From Corynebacterium pygosceleis (GTDB taxonomy: Bacteria; Actinomycetota; Actinomycetes; Mycobacteriales; Mycobacteriaceae): DNA of 64,000 bases. The translations under genes were made by a program, and so were the position numbers. The notes under the pieces are model-generated. The model did no database searches. It had not been told where the DNA came from and saw nothing but the letters and a program-made list of their open reading frames with translations. This document shows, piece by piece, positions 9,593 through 17,969 of the stretch (its first letter is position 1; each line of letters begins with the position of its first letter). The DNA lies in the NCBI RefSeq assembly GCF_016595275.2, contig NZ_JAENIQ020000001.1, positions 62,001 through 126,000 on the forward strand, in the 5' to 3' direction.

Positions 9593-10468
9593 TCACAGTG
9601 TGTCAGAATCCCCGGACAACAGCAGTTCGACGACCCGGGCGAGTTTCGCACTGGCGTTCTGGTCGGCGTCGGGGAGCAGTGCGTGGAGGTAGAGGCGGTA
9701 GAGCAGGGCGCGGCGCATCAGCTGGCCGATGTCCGGCAGGTGCGAGAACCGGGAGATGATGCCGTCGTCGACGTCACCGGCGACGAGTGCGTCGACGATG
9801 ACCTGCGCGGCGGTGTAGCCGTGCGGATGGGCCACCCCGACGAGGTCGGTCACCACGGGCGGCAGGCTCCCGGAGAACAGGGTCGTGGCGAACATGTCCG
9901 CGTGCCCGACCTGTCGGGCACCACCGACCGGTTCAAGGGTCCTGGTGACCAGTGCCGCCATGGTCATCCCCGCGCGCTGGGTCTCACTGGCGGTGGCGTC
10001 GAGTCCGAGTGCCGGGGCGAGGACCGAGGCGGGGTCGGAGGACCAGGCGGCCCGGTCCGCGACGGCGAACAGGTCGGTGACACCGTCCGGCTCCCCCACG
10101 GGTGCGGTGAGATGACCGGGGACCGGCAACGGTGCGAGGGCGTCCGCCAGCCGCAGTGCCGCGGCGACCGTCTCGTCGACCCTGGCGAGGGGCTCCCCCT
10201 CGATGAAGGTGGAGGCACGCCAGCCGGACACGACGTAGCGCCCGTCGGTGGACCGGACGGGTCTCGCGGGACGGACGCCCGCGGGCCGCAGCTGCTCACG
10301 GACCTTCGCCGACCAGCTCGCGGCGACGGGATCGAGGACCCGGCTGATCACCGTCTGGTCCACGAGCCAGCCGTTGTCCCAGACGGGACCGAGGGGCTGC
10401 GGGTCCCGGGCTGCGGCCCGGAAGATGCCGCACACGTAGTCCGGTAGTTCCGGAGGGGTGTTGTCCAT
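9593..10468 (-). CDS. TIGR02569-family actinobacterial protein (phosphotransferase-like)
   Basis: 291 aa from ATG 10468 (MDNTPPELPDYV). It resembles the conserved actinobacterial family TIGR02569 found between adnA and moeB/moeZ, with an aminoglycoside phosphotransferase-like layout: basic N-lobe, GWRASTFIEGEP in the middle and QVGHADMFATTLFSG at the place of the catalytic loop. Canonical kinase residues are not convincing, so no reaction is assigned. TAACGT lies 7 nt before the ATG, which suggests a leaderless transcript starting at the initiation codon. The stop lies 3 bp before adnA, so adnAB, the channel, nudC and uvrD2 may be read from this promoter. Confidence 0.75.
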   Translation of the reverse strand: MDNTPPELPDYVCGIFRAAARDPQPLGPVWDNGWLVDQTVISRVLDPVAASWSAKVREQLRPAGVRPARPVRSTDGRYVVSGWRASTFIEGEPLARVDETVAAALRLADALAPLPVPGHLTAPVGEPDGVTDLFAVADRAAWSSDPASVLAPALGLDATASETQRAGMTMAALVTRTLEPVGGARQVGHADMFATTLFSGSLPPVVTDLVGVAHPHGYTAAQVIVDALVAGDVDDGIISRFSHLPDIGQLMRRALLYRLYLHALLPDADQNASAKLARVVELLLSGDSDTL

Positions 10469-10475
10469 GCCCGCC

Positions 10476-10481
10476 ACGTTA
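10476..10481 (-). promoter_or_regulatory. -10 box of probable leaderless TIGR02569-adnAB transcript
   Basis: The minus strand reads TAACGT followed by 7 nt and the ATG of the TIGR02569 gene. This fits TAnnnT with transcription starting at the start codon. No clear -35 or Shine-Dalgarno box is seen. Confidence 0.5.
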
Positions 10482-10527
10482 CCGCCCGGCCCCGCCCGGC
10501 CCGGGAGGTGGTGGTCGCACGGACCGT

Positions 10528-11667
10528 TCAGTGACGCAGCCACCAGCCGTTGATGCCGCCGGACAGGGACACCACGTCGGTGAATCCGGCGTCGTCGAGC
10601 AGGAGCGCCGCCGCCCGGGAACGGACACCGGCCGCACAGTAGACGGCCAGCGGTGTGTCCCGCGGCAGGTCGTCGAGGGGGCCGAGGACGCCGGTCTTCA
10701 GGGTGCCCAGCGGCAGCCGCAGCGGATCCCCGAGGACACCGCCCGCCCATTCGTGGGGTTCCCGGACATCGAGCAACCGGACGCCGTTTCCGACGAGTTC
10801 CGGCCAGTGTGACACGGGGATCTCGCGGATTCCGTCCGGTGTGACGGTCGCCCCGGGTGCACGGTTCCCCCCGGTCTCCGGCGGGGTGGTGTGCCGCAGT
10901 GCCACCGAACCTGGTTGCCGGTCGAACCGGACGGTGCGCATCGTCGCGTCCGCCCCGTCCCAGAGCGCGAGACGCCCGATCAGCGGGGTCCCCGTCCCGG
11001 TGACGAGTTTGATGACCTCGGTCGCCATGATCGTGCCGATCACCCCGGGAAGCACCCCGAAGACGCCCCCTTCGGCGCAGGTGGGTACGGTACCGGGCTC
11101 CGGCGGCTCAGGGTAGACGTCGCGGAGGGTGTACCCGTCGCCGAAGACGGAGACCTGCCCGGAGAACCGGCTGATGGAACCCCAGACCACCGGGATCCCC
11201 CGGTCGGCGCAGGTGTCGGCGACGAGGTAGCGGGTGGCGAAGTTGTCGGAACCGTCGACGACGATGTGCGGGTCCAGCGCGTCGAGGATCTCCCCGACCG
11301 TCCCCCGGTCCAGTCTGGTGTCCCAGGTGCGGACGGTGACCAGGGGGTTGAGGTTCGCGATGAACGCGGTGGCCGACGCCACCTTCCGCTCACCGACCGC
11401 GGTGACCGGGTGAATGATCTGGCGCTGCAGGTTACTCAGGTCGACGGCATCGTCGTCGACGATGCCGAGGGTCCCGACACCGGCGGCGGCGAGATACTGG
11501 AGAACCGGGGAACCGAGACCACCGGCACCGATGCACAGCACTCTCGCACCGGCGAGCCGTTGCTGCCCGACGAGACCGACACCGGGGAGACTCAGGTGCC
11601 GTGCGTACCGCGCGGTCGCCCCCGTGGGCAGGTCCACCGGGGCCACGGGAAGTCGCGAATCAGGCAT
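10528..11667 (-). CDS. moeZ: MoeZ/MoeB-like adenylyltransferase-sulfurtransferase with rhodanese domain
   Basis: 379 aa from ATG 11667 (a further start at 11709 lies inside the preceding gene). The E1-like ThiF/MoeB domain shows RYARHLSLPGVG, the nucleotide loop GAGGLGSP and VPTCAEGGVFGVLPG. The C-terminal rhodanese domain has YCAAGVRSR with the persulfide cysteine. Such proteins adenylate and sulfurate MoaD/ThiS/CysO-type carriers for molybdopterin, thiamine or cysteine synthesis. Unlike typical members, both zinc CxxC pairs are gone: the first site reads DGYTLRDVYPEPP and the second RFDRQPGSVALRH. The start overlaps the DUF3152 stop by 8 bp. Confidence 0.88.
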   Translation of the reverse strand: MPDSRLPVAPVDLPTGATARYARHLSLPGVGLVGQQRLAGARVLCIGAGGLGSPVLQYLAAAGVGTLGIVDDDAVDLSNLQRQIIHPVTAVGERKVASATAFIANLNPLVTVRTWDTRLDRGTVGEILDALDPHIVVDGSDNFATRYLVADTCADRGIPVVWGSISRFSGQVSVFGDGYTLRDVYPEPPEPGTVPTCAEGGVFGVLPGVIGTIMATEVIKLVTGTGTPLIGRLALWDGADATMRTVRFDRQPGSVALRHTTPPETGGNRAPGATVTPDGIREIPVSHWPELVGNGVRLLDVREPHEWAGGVLGDPLRLPLGTLKTGVLGPLDDLPRDTPLAVYCAAGVRSRAAALLLDDAGFTDVVSLSGGINGWWLRH

Positions 11668-12574
11668 GGGGGTAGGGCCAGGGGTTGTAGCGGCACACCG
11701 CCCCGTCATCGGGGTAGATCTCGTTCGGGCTGATACCCGTGAGAACGGAGTTGGACAGGGACAGCGTCTGCTGCATCATCACCGGGGCGAGCGCCCCGTC
11801 GCCGCCGCACGGCTCATGGGAGGCGAAGCCGATGCCGTGCCCGACCTCGTGGTTGATGAGGTACTGGCGGTAGGAGCCGAGGTCGCCGTCGAACGGCAGG
11901 GCCCCACGGATCCACCGGGATTCATTCAGCAGCACACGGTTTCCGTCGGAGTAGAAGCAGCTGGTCTCCATCTCCAGGGAGTGCCCGCACAGTTCATGGG
12001 TGGTACCGACCGAGGTGAGCTGGATCCGGAGGTCCGGGGTACGGGGATCATTCGCGTCGATGTGCTGGAACGCGAAACGGGGGTCGGCCGTCCAGCCCCG
12101 GGGATCGGAGAGCGTCGCGTCGACCATCGCGGCGACGGCGTCATCACCGCCGTAGACGGCCGCGTCGACACCGTTCTCGATCTCGACGACGTAGGTGAAG
12201 GTCCGCTCCCCCCGACCGAGCGGCGGACCGGCGTGACCGACGGCACGGAACTCGCCGGTCCCCTTCTCCGTGTAGGGGGAACCGGGGGGCAGTTCACCGT
12301 TCGGGAGGACCGGCGGTGGGGCGTCCGCGGGATTCGGCCCGCTCCCGAGACCGGGATCACGGGGATCCGCGGTATCCGGCGCCACGGGAACCGCCGGTGA
12401 GGTGCCTGCGCCGGATGCGGGACCGCTACGCGACGTGGCCTGCGGTGCGACGACCTCCGGGCCGTCTGTGGTGAAGATGCTGACCAGTACCCACACGGTG
12501 ATCACGATGAGCACCGGGATCGCGTAGGCGCGCCAGCCGTATTCCCGGGCGAAGCGTACAAGCATCGGTTCCAC
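11660..12574 (-). CDS. DUF3152 membrane-anchored metalloprotease-like protein
   Basis: 304 aa from GTG 12574; ATG 12565, three codons downstream, is an alternative. A single membrane helix (about residues 17-35) follows a short basic N-terminus, then a Pro/Gly-rich linker and an extracellular C-terminal domain. The motif HEVGHGIGFASH matches the extended metzincin zinc site HExxHxxGxxH, so a secreted zinc peptidase fold is plausible. It corresponds in position to Rv3207c, whose substrate is unknown to me. It lies 69 bp after DUF3107 and overlaps moeZ. Confidence 0.82.
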   Translation of the reverse strand: MEPMLVRFAREYGWRAYAIPVLIVITVWVLVSIFTTDGPEVVAPQATSRSGPASGAGTSPAVPVAPDTADPRDPGLGSGPNPADAPPPVLPNGELPPGSPYTEKGTGEFRAVGHAGPPLGRGERTFTYVVEIENGVDAAVYGGDDAVAAMVDATLSDPRGWTADPRFAFQHIDANDPRTPDLRIQLTSVGTTHELCGHSLEMETSCFYSDGNRVLLNESRWIRGALPFDGDLGSYRQYLINHEVGHGIGFASHEPCGGDGALAPVMMQQTLSLSNSVLTGISPNEIYPDDGAVCRYNPWPYPHA

Positions 12575-12643
12575 GTCTCTTCAGGTCTCTCCAGTTGCGG
12601 TGGGTGGTCTTCCGGCGGTGCCGACCGGCCCGGTGCCGGTCGG

Positions 12644-12868
12644 TCAGTGCAGGAATCCGACGGGGCGTGAGGTCGTCGTCCCCACCTCGACATAGGCGAT
12701 GCGGTTGTTCCGTGCGAGAACCACGCGACCCTTGTCGTCGGTGAGCCGGAGCACACCGTTGTCGTCGGACAGGGCCTCGGCGACCTGCTCGATGATGGTG
12801 TCCTGTTCCTCGTTGCTGCTGACCACTACTTCGCGGGCGGTGTCGGAAAAACCGATCTTGATGTCCAC
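12644..12868 (-). CDS. DUF3107 small conserved protein
   Basis: 74 aa, acidic, no membrane segment. The sequence (start MDIKIGFSDTAREVVV) matches the DUF3107 family (Rv3208A, known as TB9.4). Function is not established. It is the first gene of a minus-strand group with DUF3152 and moeZ and is divergent from the DEAD-box helicase. Start ATG 12868 has AGGAG-like sequence upstream on the minus strand. Confidence 0.85.
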   Translation of the reverse strand: MDIKIGFSDTAREVVVSSNEEQDTIIEQVAEALSDDNGVLRLTDDKGRVVLARNNRIAYVEVGTTTSRPVGFLH

Positions 12869-12908
12869 GTCGTGTCTCCTAGGGTTGCTCGGATGTCATC
12901 GTGTGCCT

Positions 12909-12981
12909 CGTGCCCGTCGGCCGACGTCGTTCCACCGCACGGAACGTCCGCTGGAACGACGTCGGCCGGAAAACGGGCACG
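12909..12981. repeat. Long inverted repeat (26-bp arms, one 4-nt bulge)
   Basis: Positions 12918-12934 and 12952-12968 are perfect 17-bp complements around a 17-nt loop. Pairing resumes for 9 more bp (12909-12917 with 12973-12981) after a 4-nt bulge at 12969-12972. The structure is in a divergent promoter region, so a simple terminator role is not expected; an operator or a structured leader of the DUF3107 transcript is possible. Confidence 0.85.
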
Positions 12982-13170
12982 GATGTTCACGCTTTTCACC
13001 GGGGAGCCTACGCGTACGGCACCGCGGGTGCACATGCGGGCCGATGTTCGGCCCTCCGTACTTCACCGACAGCCCGTGGGCTTCAGCACCGGGGTACCGC
13101 CCCGGTGACCGATGGGGTTAACGGTTGGGGTGCGGTGGGTACCGGGGTGTCTACCGGGCGTCGGCGCGGA

Positions 13171-13176
13171 TACTAT
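13171..13176 (+). promoter_or_regulatory. -10 box of leaderless DEAD-helicase mRNA
   Basis: TACTAT ends 6 nt before GTG 13183. There is no room for a ribosome binding site, which decides for a leaderless GTG start. Confidence 0.6.
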
Positions 13177-13182
13177 GAAGGG

Positions 13183-14535
13183 GTGTCTGAACAGAAGCTG
13201 AAGCCAACGTTCGCCGAACTCGGCGTCGCCAAGGAGATCACCGATGCACTGGCGGCGGCCGGCATGGTCCGGACCTTCGCCATCCAGGAGCTGACCCTTC
13301 CGCTCGCGCTCGCGGGCAAGGACCTGATCGGACAGGCCCGGACCGGCATGGGCAAGACGATGGGTTTCGGTGTTCCCCTGCTCGACCGGGTCTTCGATGA
13401 CGCCGACGTCGAGGAGCTGGACGGGACCCCGAGGGCCCTCGTCGTCACGCCGACCCGCGAGCTGGCCGTCCAGGTCGGCGAGGATTTCCGGCGTGCCGCC
13501 GCGAACATCCCCGTGCGCATCCTGACGATCTACGGCGGCCGGCCCTACGACGAACAGATCGAGGCACTCGACGCCGGCGTCGACGTCGTCGTCGGCACCC
13601 CGGGACGTCTGATCGACCTGTACAACCGTGGCTGCCTGAAGCTCGATCACGTCGCGGTCCTCGTGCTCGACGAGGCGGACGAGATGCTCGACCTCGGCTT
13701 CCTCCCCGACATCGAGAAACTGCTGAAGGCCCTGACCCACAGGCACCAGACGATGCTGTTCTCCGCGACGATGCCCGGGCCCATCATCGCCCTGGCCCGC
13801 ACATTCATGGACCGTCCGGTGCACATCCGGGCCGAGGAGGTGGGGGCGGCGGCCACCCACGCGAGTACCCGGCAGGTGGTGTTCCGTGCACACCGGATGG
13901 ACAAGACCGCCGTGTTGTCCCGCGTACTCCAGAGCAGGGGCCGGGGCAGGACGATCATCTTCGCCCGGACGAAGCGCAGTTGCGCGACGATCGCCGAGGA
14001 ACTCGCGGCCAAGGGCTTCGCCGTCGGCGCGGTGCACGGGGACATGGGGCAACCTGCGCGGGAGAAGTCCCTCAACGCCTTCCGCGAGGGGGCCGTGGAG
14101 ATCCTCGTCGCCACGGATGTCGCGGCACGCGGCATCGACATCGACGATGTCACCCACGTGATCAACTACCAGACCCCGGACGACGAGATGACCTACGTGC
14201 ACCGGATCGGCCGTACCGGCCGGGCCGGTCACACCGGTACCGCGGTCACGCTCGTGGGCTACGACGAGCTGGTGAAGTGGGAGCTGATCAACAAGGAACT
14301 CGATCTCGGCCAGCCGGAGCCCCCCGCCTGGTTCTCCACGTCCCCGGAACTGTACGACGCACTCGATATCCCGGAGGGCGCCGGCGAGAGCGTCGGGCCG
14401 GCGCGCAAGGTGTTCGGAGGCCCGTCGGTGACCCGCCCCGCCGGGCCGCGGCAGGGCTCGAGGACACAGCGTGACGGTTCCCCGGGTGGCGGGGGACGCC
14501 GTACCGGACGCGGCGCGCGGGGGGGACGGCGATGA
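13183..14535 (+). CDS. rhlE: DEAD-box ATP-dependent RNA helicase (RhlE-like)
   Basis: 450 aa from GTG 13183. Motifs in order: Q motif FAIQELTLPLALAGKD, motif I ARTGMGKT (52-59), PTREL, TPGR, DEAD in VLDEADEMLDLGF, SAT, and HRIGRTGRAG. The C-terminus is Gly/Arg-rich, typical for extra RNA binding. It should unwind or remodel RNA in ribosome assembly or decay. The position corresponds to Rv3211, annotated rhlE; the name is by position and family. The start was chosen because the DEAD family core begins just after it and a -10 box sits 6 nt upstream. The stop overlaps the next ATG by 4 bp. Confidence 0.93.
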   Translation: MSEQKLKPTFAELGVAKEITDALAAAGMVRTFAIQELTLPLALAGKDLIGQARTGMGKTMGFGVPLLDRVFDDADVEELDGTPRALVVTPTRELAVQVGEDFRRAAANIPVRILTIYGGRPYDEQIEALDAGVDVVVGTPGRLIDLYNRGCLKLDHVAVLVLDEADEMLDLGFLPDIEKLLKALTHRHQTMLFSATMPGPIIALARTFMDRPVHIRAEEVGAAATHASTRQVVFRAHRMDKTAVLSRVLQSRGRGRTIIFARTKRSCATIAEELAAKGFAVGAVHGDMGQPAREKSLNAFREGAVEILVATDVAARGIDIDDVTHVINYQTPDDEMTYVHRIGRTGRAGHTGTAVTLVGYDELVKWELINKELDLGQPEPPAWFSTSPELYDALDIPEGAGESVGPARKVFGGPSVTRPAGPRQGSRTQRDGSPGGGGRRTGRGARGGRR

Positions 14536-15818
14536 GGACCCCTCCCACCGGGACACCCCGGAACGGGACCGTCGTCCTGCGTCGCAGCCGCAGGGACCTC
14601 CTGGCGACCGGGGTGATCACCGCGACCGCACTCCTCGGGGTCGGAACCGTGTGGGTCACCTCCGAACACCGTGCCGCCGACCTGACCACCGCCGAGCAGC
14701 CGCATGTCGCGGCGGCGGCACCGGCGACCGCCCCCGCCGAGGTGCACGAGGCGTGGCGTTCACCGGATTCCGCCGTACCCGGGCAACCCCAGGTTCAGTC
14801 GGGTGCCGGGCTCGTCTTCACCGCTGACGGGGGCACACTGACCGCGGTGGACCCGATGACCGGGGACACCGTCTGGGAGTACCGGCGCAGCAACCACGAG
14901 ATCTGTTCCGTCGGTTCCGCCTTCGACCGGGTGTACGTCACCTACCGGACCGGTGTCGGATGCGGGGACGTCATCGGGCTGGACACCGCCACCGGCGAGT
15001 ACCGGGCCGCACGGTCGGCCATCGCATCCGAGGAGACGGTACCGATCCGGTCGAATGACGCCGTGGGGCTGGTCTCCCGCGACCGTGTGGAACTCTGGCG
15101 CAACGACCTGGTGCGCACGGTCGAGTACGGCGAGGTGGAGGCGAAGCAGGAACCCACCCTGCAACCGAACGAGGACTGCACCATCAACTCCGCACTGACC
15201 CGCAAGGACCTGCTGTCCGTGGTGGAGCACTGTCCCCCGTCCGAGGACCGGGAGGCGGGTTACTGGTTGCGGATGCAGGAACGTGCCCCGAAGGACTCCC
15301 GGAAACCCGTGATCAAGACCCAGGTGTTCCTCGGGGAGGGACCCGCCCGGATCATCGCCGCCGGCCAGGAGGGCGCCGTGGTCTACCGTGACGCGGTGGA
15401 CGGGGAACAGCCCCGGATGGTGGGATACGATCTCGACGGCGGGGAGACCGGAACCGCGGTGGTTCCACCGGCCCCGCTCATCGATTCGGCGCCGGATCTG
15501 TTCTCCCCCGTCGTCGCCGACCTGCCGCATCATCTGACGTGGTTCGACGGTGAGCGGTTGTATCTGTTCACACCCGAGTCCCTGGTACTAGCCCATCATT
15601 TCTGGGATGCACTGGGCACCGGGGTGGCGGTCGGCGAACGACTGCTCTACCCCACGTCCGAAGGAATCGCGGTGGCCAACTGGGACACCGGGGAGACCGA
15701 GCGGGTCATTCCCGTTGACCGTGGCGGATACACCGGACAGGTGACCCTGTCTCTCGTCGGGGGTGTCCTGGTGGAGAAGCGGGGTGACGGCGGGGAGGTC
15801 GTCGGGCTCGTCAGCTGA
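14532..15818 (+). CDS. PQQ-like beta-propeller membrane protein (Rv3212-like)
   Basis: 428 aa. A basic N-terminus and one membrane helix (about residues 27-45) precede an extracytoplasmic domain with quinoprotein-like blades, e.g. DGGTLTAVDPMTGDTVWEYR and IGLDTATGEY. No catalytic residues are recognised. It probably acts as a surface binding or assembly factor; function is unknown. The start overlaps the helicase stop by 4 bp (ATGA), so the two are co-translated, as in the mycobacterial Rv3211-Rv3212 pair. The 3' end overlaps the convergent membrane gene by 8 bp. Confidence 0.8.
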   Translation: MRTPPTGTPRNGTVVLRRSRRDLLATGVITATALLGVGTVWVTSEHRAADLTTAEQPHVAAAAPATAPAEVHEAWRSPDSAVPGQPQVQSGAGLVFTADGGTLTAVDPMTGDTVWEYRRSNHEICSVGSAFDRVYVTYRTGVGCGDVIGLDTATGEYRAARSAIASEETVPIRSNDAVGLVSRDRVELWRNDLVRTVEYGEVEAKQEPTLQPNEDCTINSALTRKDLLSVVEHCPPSEDREAGYWLRMQERAPKDSRKPVIKTQVFLGEGPARIIAAGQEGAVVYRDAVDGEQPRMVGYDLDGGETGTAVVPPAPLIDSAPDLFSPVVADLPHHLTWFDGERLYLFTPESLVLAHHFWDALGTGVAVGERLLYPTSEGIAVANWDTGETERVIPVDRGGYTGQVTLSLVGGVLVEKRGDGGEVVGLVS

Positions 15819-16290
15819 AGACGCCCGCAGCCCAGCTGAGCGACCTGCCGTTGAAGGTGAGGTAGAGCCCGAACAGGGCGCACGCCGCCACGACGAGAGC
15901 AGGGACGATCAGGCCCGCGGAGAGGATGTACCAGGAGACGGGCAGCAGCAGCATCTGGAGGATGACCACCGGCCCCCTCCCCCAGCGGCGTCCCCGACGG
16001 AGTGCGAGACCTGCGGCGGCGACGGTGCCGAACACCACGATGAAGAACGCGGCCGTGCCGTAGCCGACGAAGAGACTCCCGCTTCCGTCCGAGGTGACGG
16101 TGCCGTAGTCGTGTTGTCCGGTGATCTCCCGGAATATGAGGAACACGGCGTAGGCGAGACCCACCAGTGCCTCGACGATGCCGAGCAGTCCCGCCCGGCG
16201 GATGTCCGCCGGTGGCAGGGGGGATTCCGCCCGGTCGCCGGCTGTCCGGGATGCTGCACGGGAACGGGGCACGCGGGATGAATCAGTCAC
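15811..16290 (-). CDS. Conserved four-helix integral membrane protein (Rv3217c-like)
   Basis: 159 aa. Four hydrophobic stretches (roughly residues 33-53, 72-93, 105-125, 129-150) are separated by short charged loops, with a cytosolic basic N-terminus. Position matches small membrane proteins near the lipid-kinase gene in mycobacteria. No functional motif is seen. It is convergent with the PQQ-like gene (8-bp overlap) and divergent from the lipid-kinase gene 59 bp away. Confidence 0.75.
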   Translation of the reverse strand: MTDSSRVPRSRAASRTAGDRAESPLPPADIRRAGLLGIVEALVGLAYAVFLIFREITGQHDYGTVTSDGSGSLFVGYGTAAFFIVVFGTVAAAGLALRRGRRWGRGPVVILQMLLLPVSWYILSAGLIVPALVVAACALFGLYLTFNGRSLSWAAGVFS

Positions 16291-16336
16291 GGCACCAGCC
16301 TACCGCGTGTGTGCGGGGGTTCCGCAGGTGCGGGGT

Positions 16337-16342
16337 TACACT
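16337..16342 (+). promoter_or_regulatory. -10 box of leaderless lipid-kinase mRNA
   Basis: TACACT followed by 7 nt and ATG 16350. This spacing supports ATG 16350 over upstream in-frame starts. Confidence 0.55.
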
Positions 16343-16349
16343 CGACGCC

Positions 16350-17330
16350 ATGCGCAGCCTGATGCTCTCCAACCCCAACTCCACGACACTGACACCCCAG
16401 GTCACCCGACAGGTGGTCGAGCCACTCCTGGAGGCGACTGAGCTGGTCTCCGTGTTCACCCAGTACGCGGGGCACGCGGAGGACATCTGCAGGGGTCTGA
16501 CCCGGGACGATGTCGATGTCATCGTCATCGTGGGTGGTGACGGGACGGTGAACGAGGTGATCAACGGACTCCTCGGGGCGGATCCGGGGAACCGTCCGGC
16601 CCCCGGTGAACTGCCGAGGATCGCGGTGGTCCCCACCGGGTCGGCGAACGTCTTCGCCCGGGCACTGGGGCTACCCAATGATCCGGCCGAGGCCGCCGCC
16701 CAGTTGCGTGATCTCCTCCTCTCCGACACGTACCGTCGGCTCCCCCTGGGGCGGGTCGAGGACCGCTGGTTCTGCGTGAATGCGGGATTCGGACTGGACG
16801 CGAACGCCATCTCCCTGATGGAGGAGCTCCGTGACGCCGGCAAGTCCGCGACACCGTGGCGTTACGCGATGGTGACGGCGACCGCCTGGCAACGTCTCCG
16901 GAGAAATCCTCCCGCCATCACGTACTCGGCGGAGTCCGCGGAAGGGCCACGGACCGGTGGCGAGGTCCCCTTCCTCATCGTGTCCAACACGAATCCCTGG
17001 ACGTATGCCGGGCCGGTGGCGGTGGTGACGAATCCGGAGCAGAAACTCGATGCCGGCCTGTCCCTCTACGCCCTGCGTGACATAGAGGGACCCGGGGGTC
17101 TGGTGGCGCTCCTGCATGCGATGGGTATCGGTGCACGACTCTGGCGTCCTCTGCGGGTGGATCTGCGGGAGATCCGAGTTGACGACATCAGCGAGCTCAC
17201 ACTCACCTCACCCCGACCCTTGAAGTGGCAGGTAGACGGTGAATCTGCGGGCAAAACAAAAAGGCTGGAGCTTCGTTCCTATACGGATGTCATTGACGTT
17301 GTGTCATCTGTGGACAAAGAGAAGGTGTGA
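16350..17330 (+). CDS. Diacylglycerol kinase family lipid kinase
   Basis: 326 aa from ATG 16350 (MRSLMLSNPNSTTL). The catalytic glycine motif VGGDGTVNEVINGLL and PTGSANVFARALGLP are characteristic of the DAGK/sphingosine-kinase family, which phosphorylates lipid hydroxyls using ATP. NPNSTT near the N-terminus is the conserved first motif. The substrate cannot be told from sequence; diacylglycerol or a phosphatidylinositol-related lipid are options. It is followed by a long spacer and whiB1. Confidence 0.88.
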   Translation: MRSLMLSNPNSTTLTPQVTRQVVEPLLEATELVSVFTQYAGHAEDICRGLTRDDVDVIVIVGGDGTVNEVINGLLGADPGNRPAPGELPRIAVVPTGSANVFARALGLPNDPAEAAAQLRDLLLSDTYRRLPLGRVEDRWFCVNAGFGLDANAISLMEELRDAGKSATPWRYAMVTATAWQRLRRNPPAITYSAESAEGPRTGGEVPFLIVSNTNPWTYAGPVAVVTNPEQKLDAGLSLYALRDIEGPGGLVALLHAMGIGARLWRPLRVDLREIRVDDISELTLTSPRPLKWQVDGESAGKTKRLELRSYTDVIDVVSSVDKEKV

Positions 17331-17457
17331 TCTTCGACACTTTTAGAGGTGGAACCCTAGCGGACATCTATGTGTACGTGTCATTATCTTCCGGTAGCAC
17401 AGACACCCGGTGTTAAACCCGGGTTCATTTTCTGGCATGATGCCGGGACCGCGCCCC

Positions 17458-17474
17458 GGAATGGAGTCCATTCC
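17458..17474. repeat. 17-bp palindrome in whiB1 upstream region
   Basis: GGAATGGAGTCCATTCC is a perfect inverted repeat with 8-bp arms and one central base, about 150 bp before whiB1. It looks like a dimeric-regulator operator. Confidence 0.7.
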
Positions 17475-17497
17475 CCCGCACACCCGGCGGACCATCA

Positions 17498-17536
17498 CGG
17501 GAACCGCCTCCGGGCGGCTCACCGCCCGGCTTCCCG
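17498..17536 (+). repeat. Hairpin in whiB1 leader
   Basis: CCGGGCGG/CCGCCCGG (17510-17529, 4-nt loop) is flanked by a second pairing of CGGGAA (17498-17503) with TTCCCG (17531-17536). If transcription starts upstream, this folds in the whiB1 5' leader. Confidence 0.6.
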
Positions 17537-17584
17537 ACACACCGATGCACCGAACTGTCGGAGAGTGTTCAGCCATGCCGAATG

Positions 17585-17600
17585 TCTGACACAGATCACT
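17585..17600 (+). promoter_or_regulatory. Possible CRP/GlxR-type site before whiB1
   Basis: TCTGACACAGATCACT matches TGTGAN6TCACA at 8 of 10 positions. Mycobacterial whiB1 is known to be controlled by CRP/cAMP. The site lies only 25 bp before the ATG, which would suit repression. Confidence 0.4.
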
Positions 17601-17624
17601 TATTTTTCTGAAGGAGATTCACCC

Positions 17625-17888
17625 ATGGATTGGCGTCACAAGGCAGTCTGCCGCGACGAAGACCCCGAGCTTTTCTTCCCCGTCGGAAACTCCGGCCCCG
17701 CACTGGCACAGATCGCGACCGCGAAGGTCGTCTGCAACCGGTGCCCCGTCACCTCCGAGTGTCTCACCTGGGCCCTCGAATCCGGCCAGGACGCGGGCGT
17801 CTGGGGTGGAATGAGCGAGGACGAGCGCCGTGCACTCAAGCGTCGCCGCAACCGGGGACGCACCCGCACCCGCAGCGCCGTTCGCTGA
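17625..17888 (+). CDS. whiB1: WhiB1-family iron-sulfur regulator (WhcE-like)
   Basis: 87 aa from ATG 17625, with AAGGAG 8 nt upstream. Cysteines at 9, 37, 40 and 46 form the WhiB [4Fe-4S] ligand set (C..CxxC..C), followed by the GVWGG turn (58-62) and a basic Arg-rich tail for DNA contact. WhiB1 proteins bind the primary sigma factor and respond to NO or oxidative stress. The position next to sigH-rshA matches WhiB1 in mycobacteria and whcE in C. glutamicum. The upstream spacer contains a palindrome, a hairpin and a GlxR-like site. Confidence 0.93.
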   Translation: MDWRHKAVCRDEDPELFFPVGNSGPALAQIATAKVVCNRCPVTSECLTWALESGQDAGVWGGMSEDERRALKRRRNRGRTRTRSAVR

Positions 17889-17903
17889 CCCGCACCATGC
17901 GGG

Positions 17904-17946
17904 ATATCCGGCACCCACCCCACGGGGACCTGCGGGTGCCGGATAT
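17904..17946 (+). terminator. whiB1 terminator hairpin
   Basis: ATATCCGGCACCC at 17904-17916 pairs perfectly with 17934-17946 around a 17-nt loop, 15 bp after the whiB1 stop. Only a short T-run follows. Confidence 0.75.
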
Positions 17947-17969
17947 TTCGTGTCACGGTCTCCACTGCG

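Larger units (their letters stand above)
12869..13182 (+). other. Divergent intergenic region DUF3107/helicase
   Basis: 314 bp without a convincing gene. In mycobacteria a TetR gene lies near this point; no remnant is recognisable here. The region holds the long inverted repeat at 12909-12981 and the helicase -10 box at 13171. Confidence 0.6.

Noticed and set aside
17331..17346. TGTGATCTTCGACACT as a GlxR site
   Set aside because: Right half matches only 3 of 5 positions and it overlaps the end of the lipid-kinase gene.
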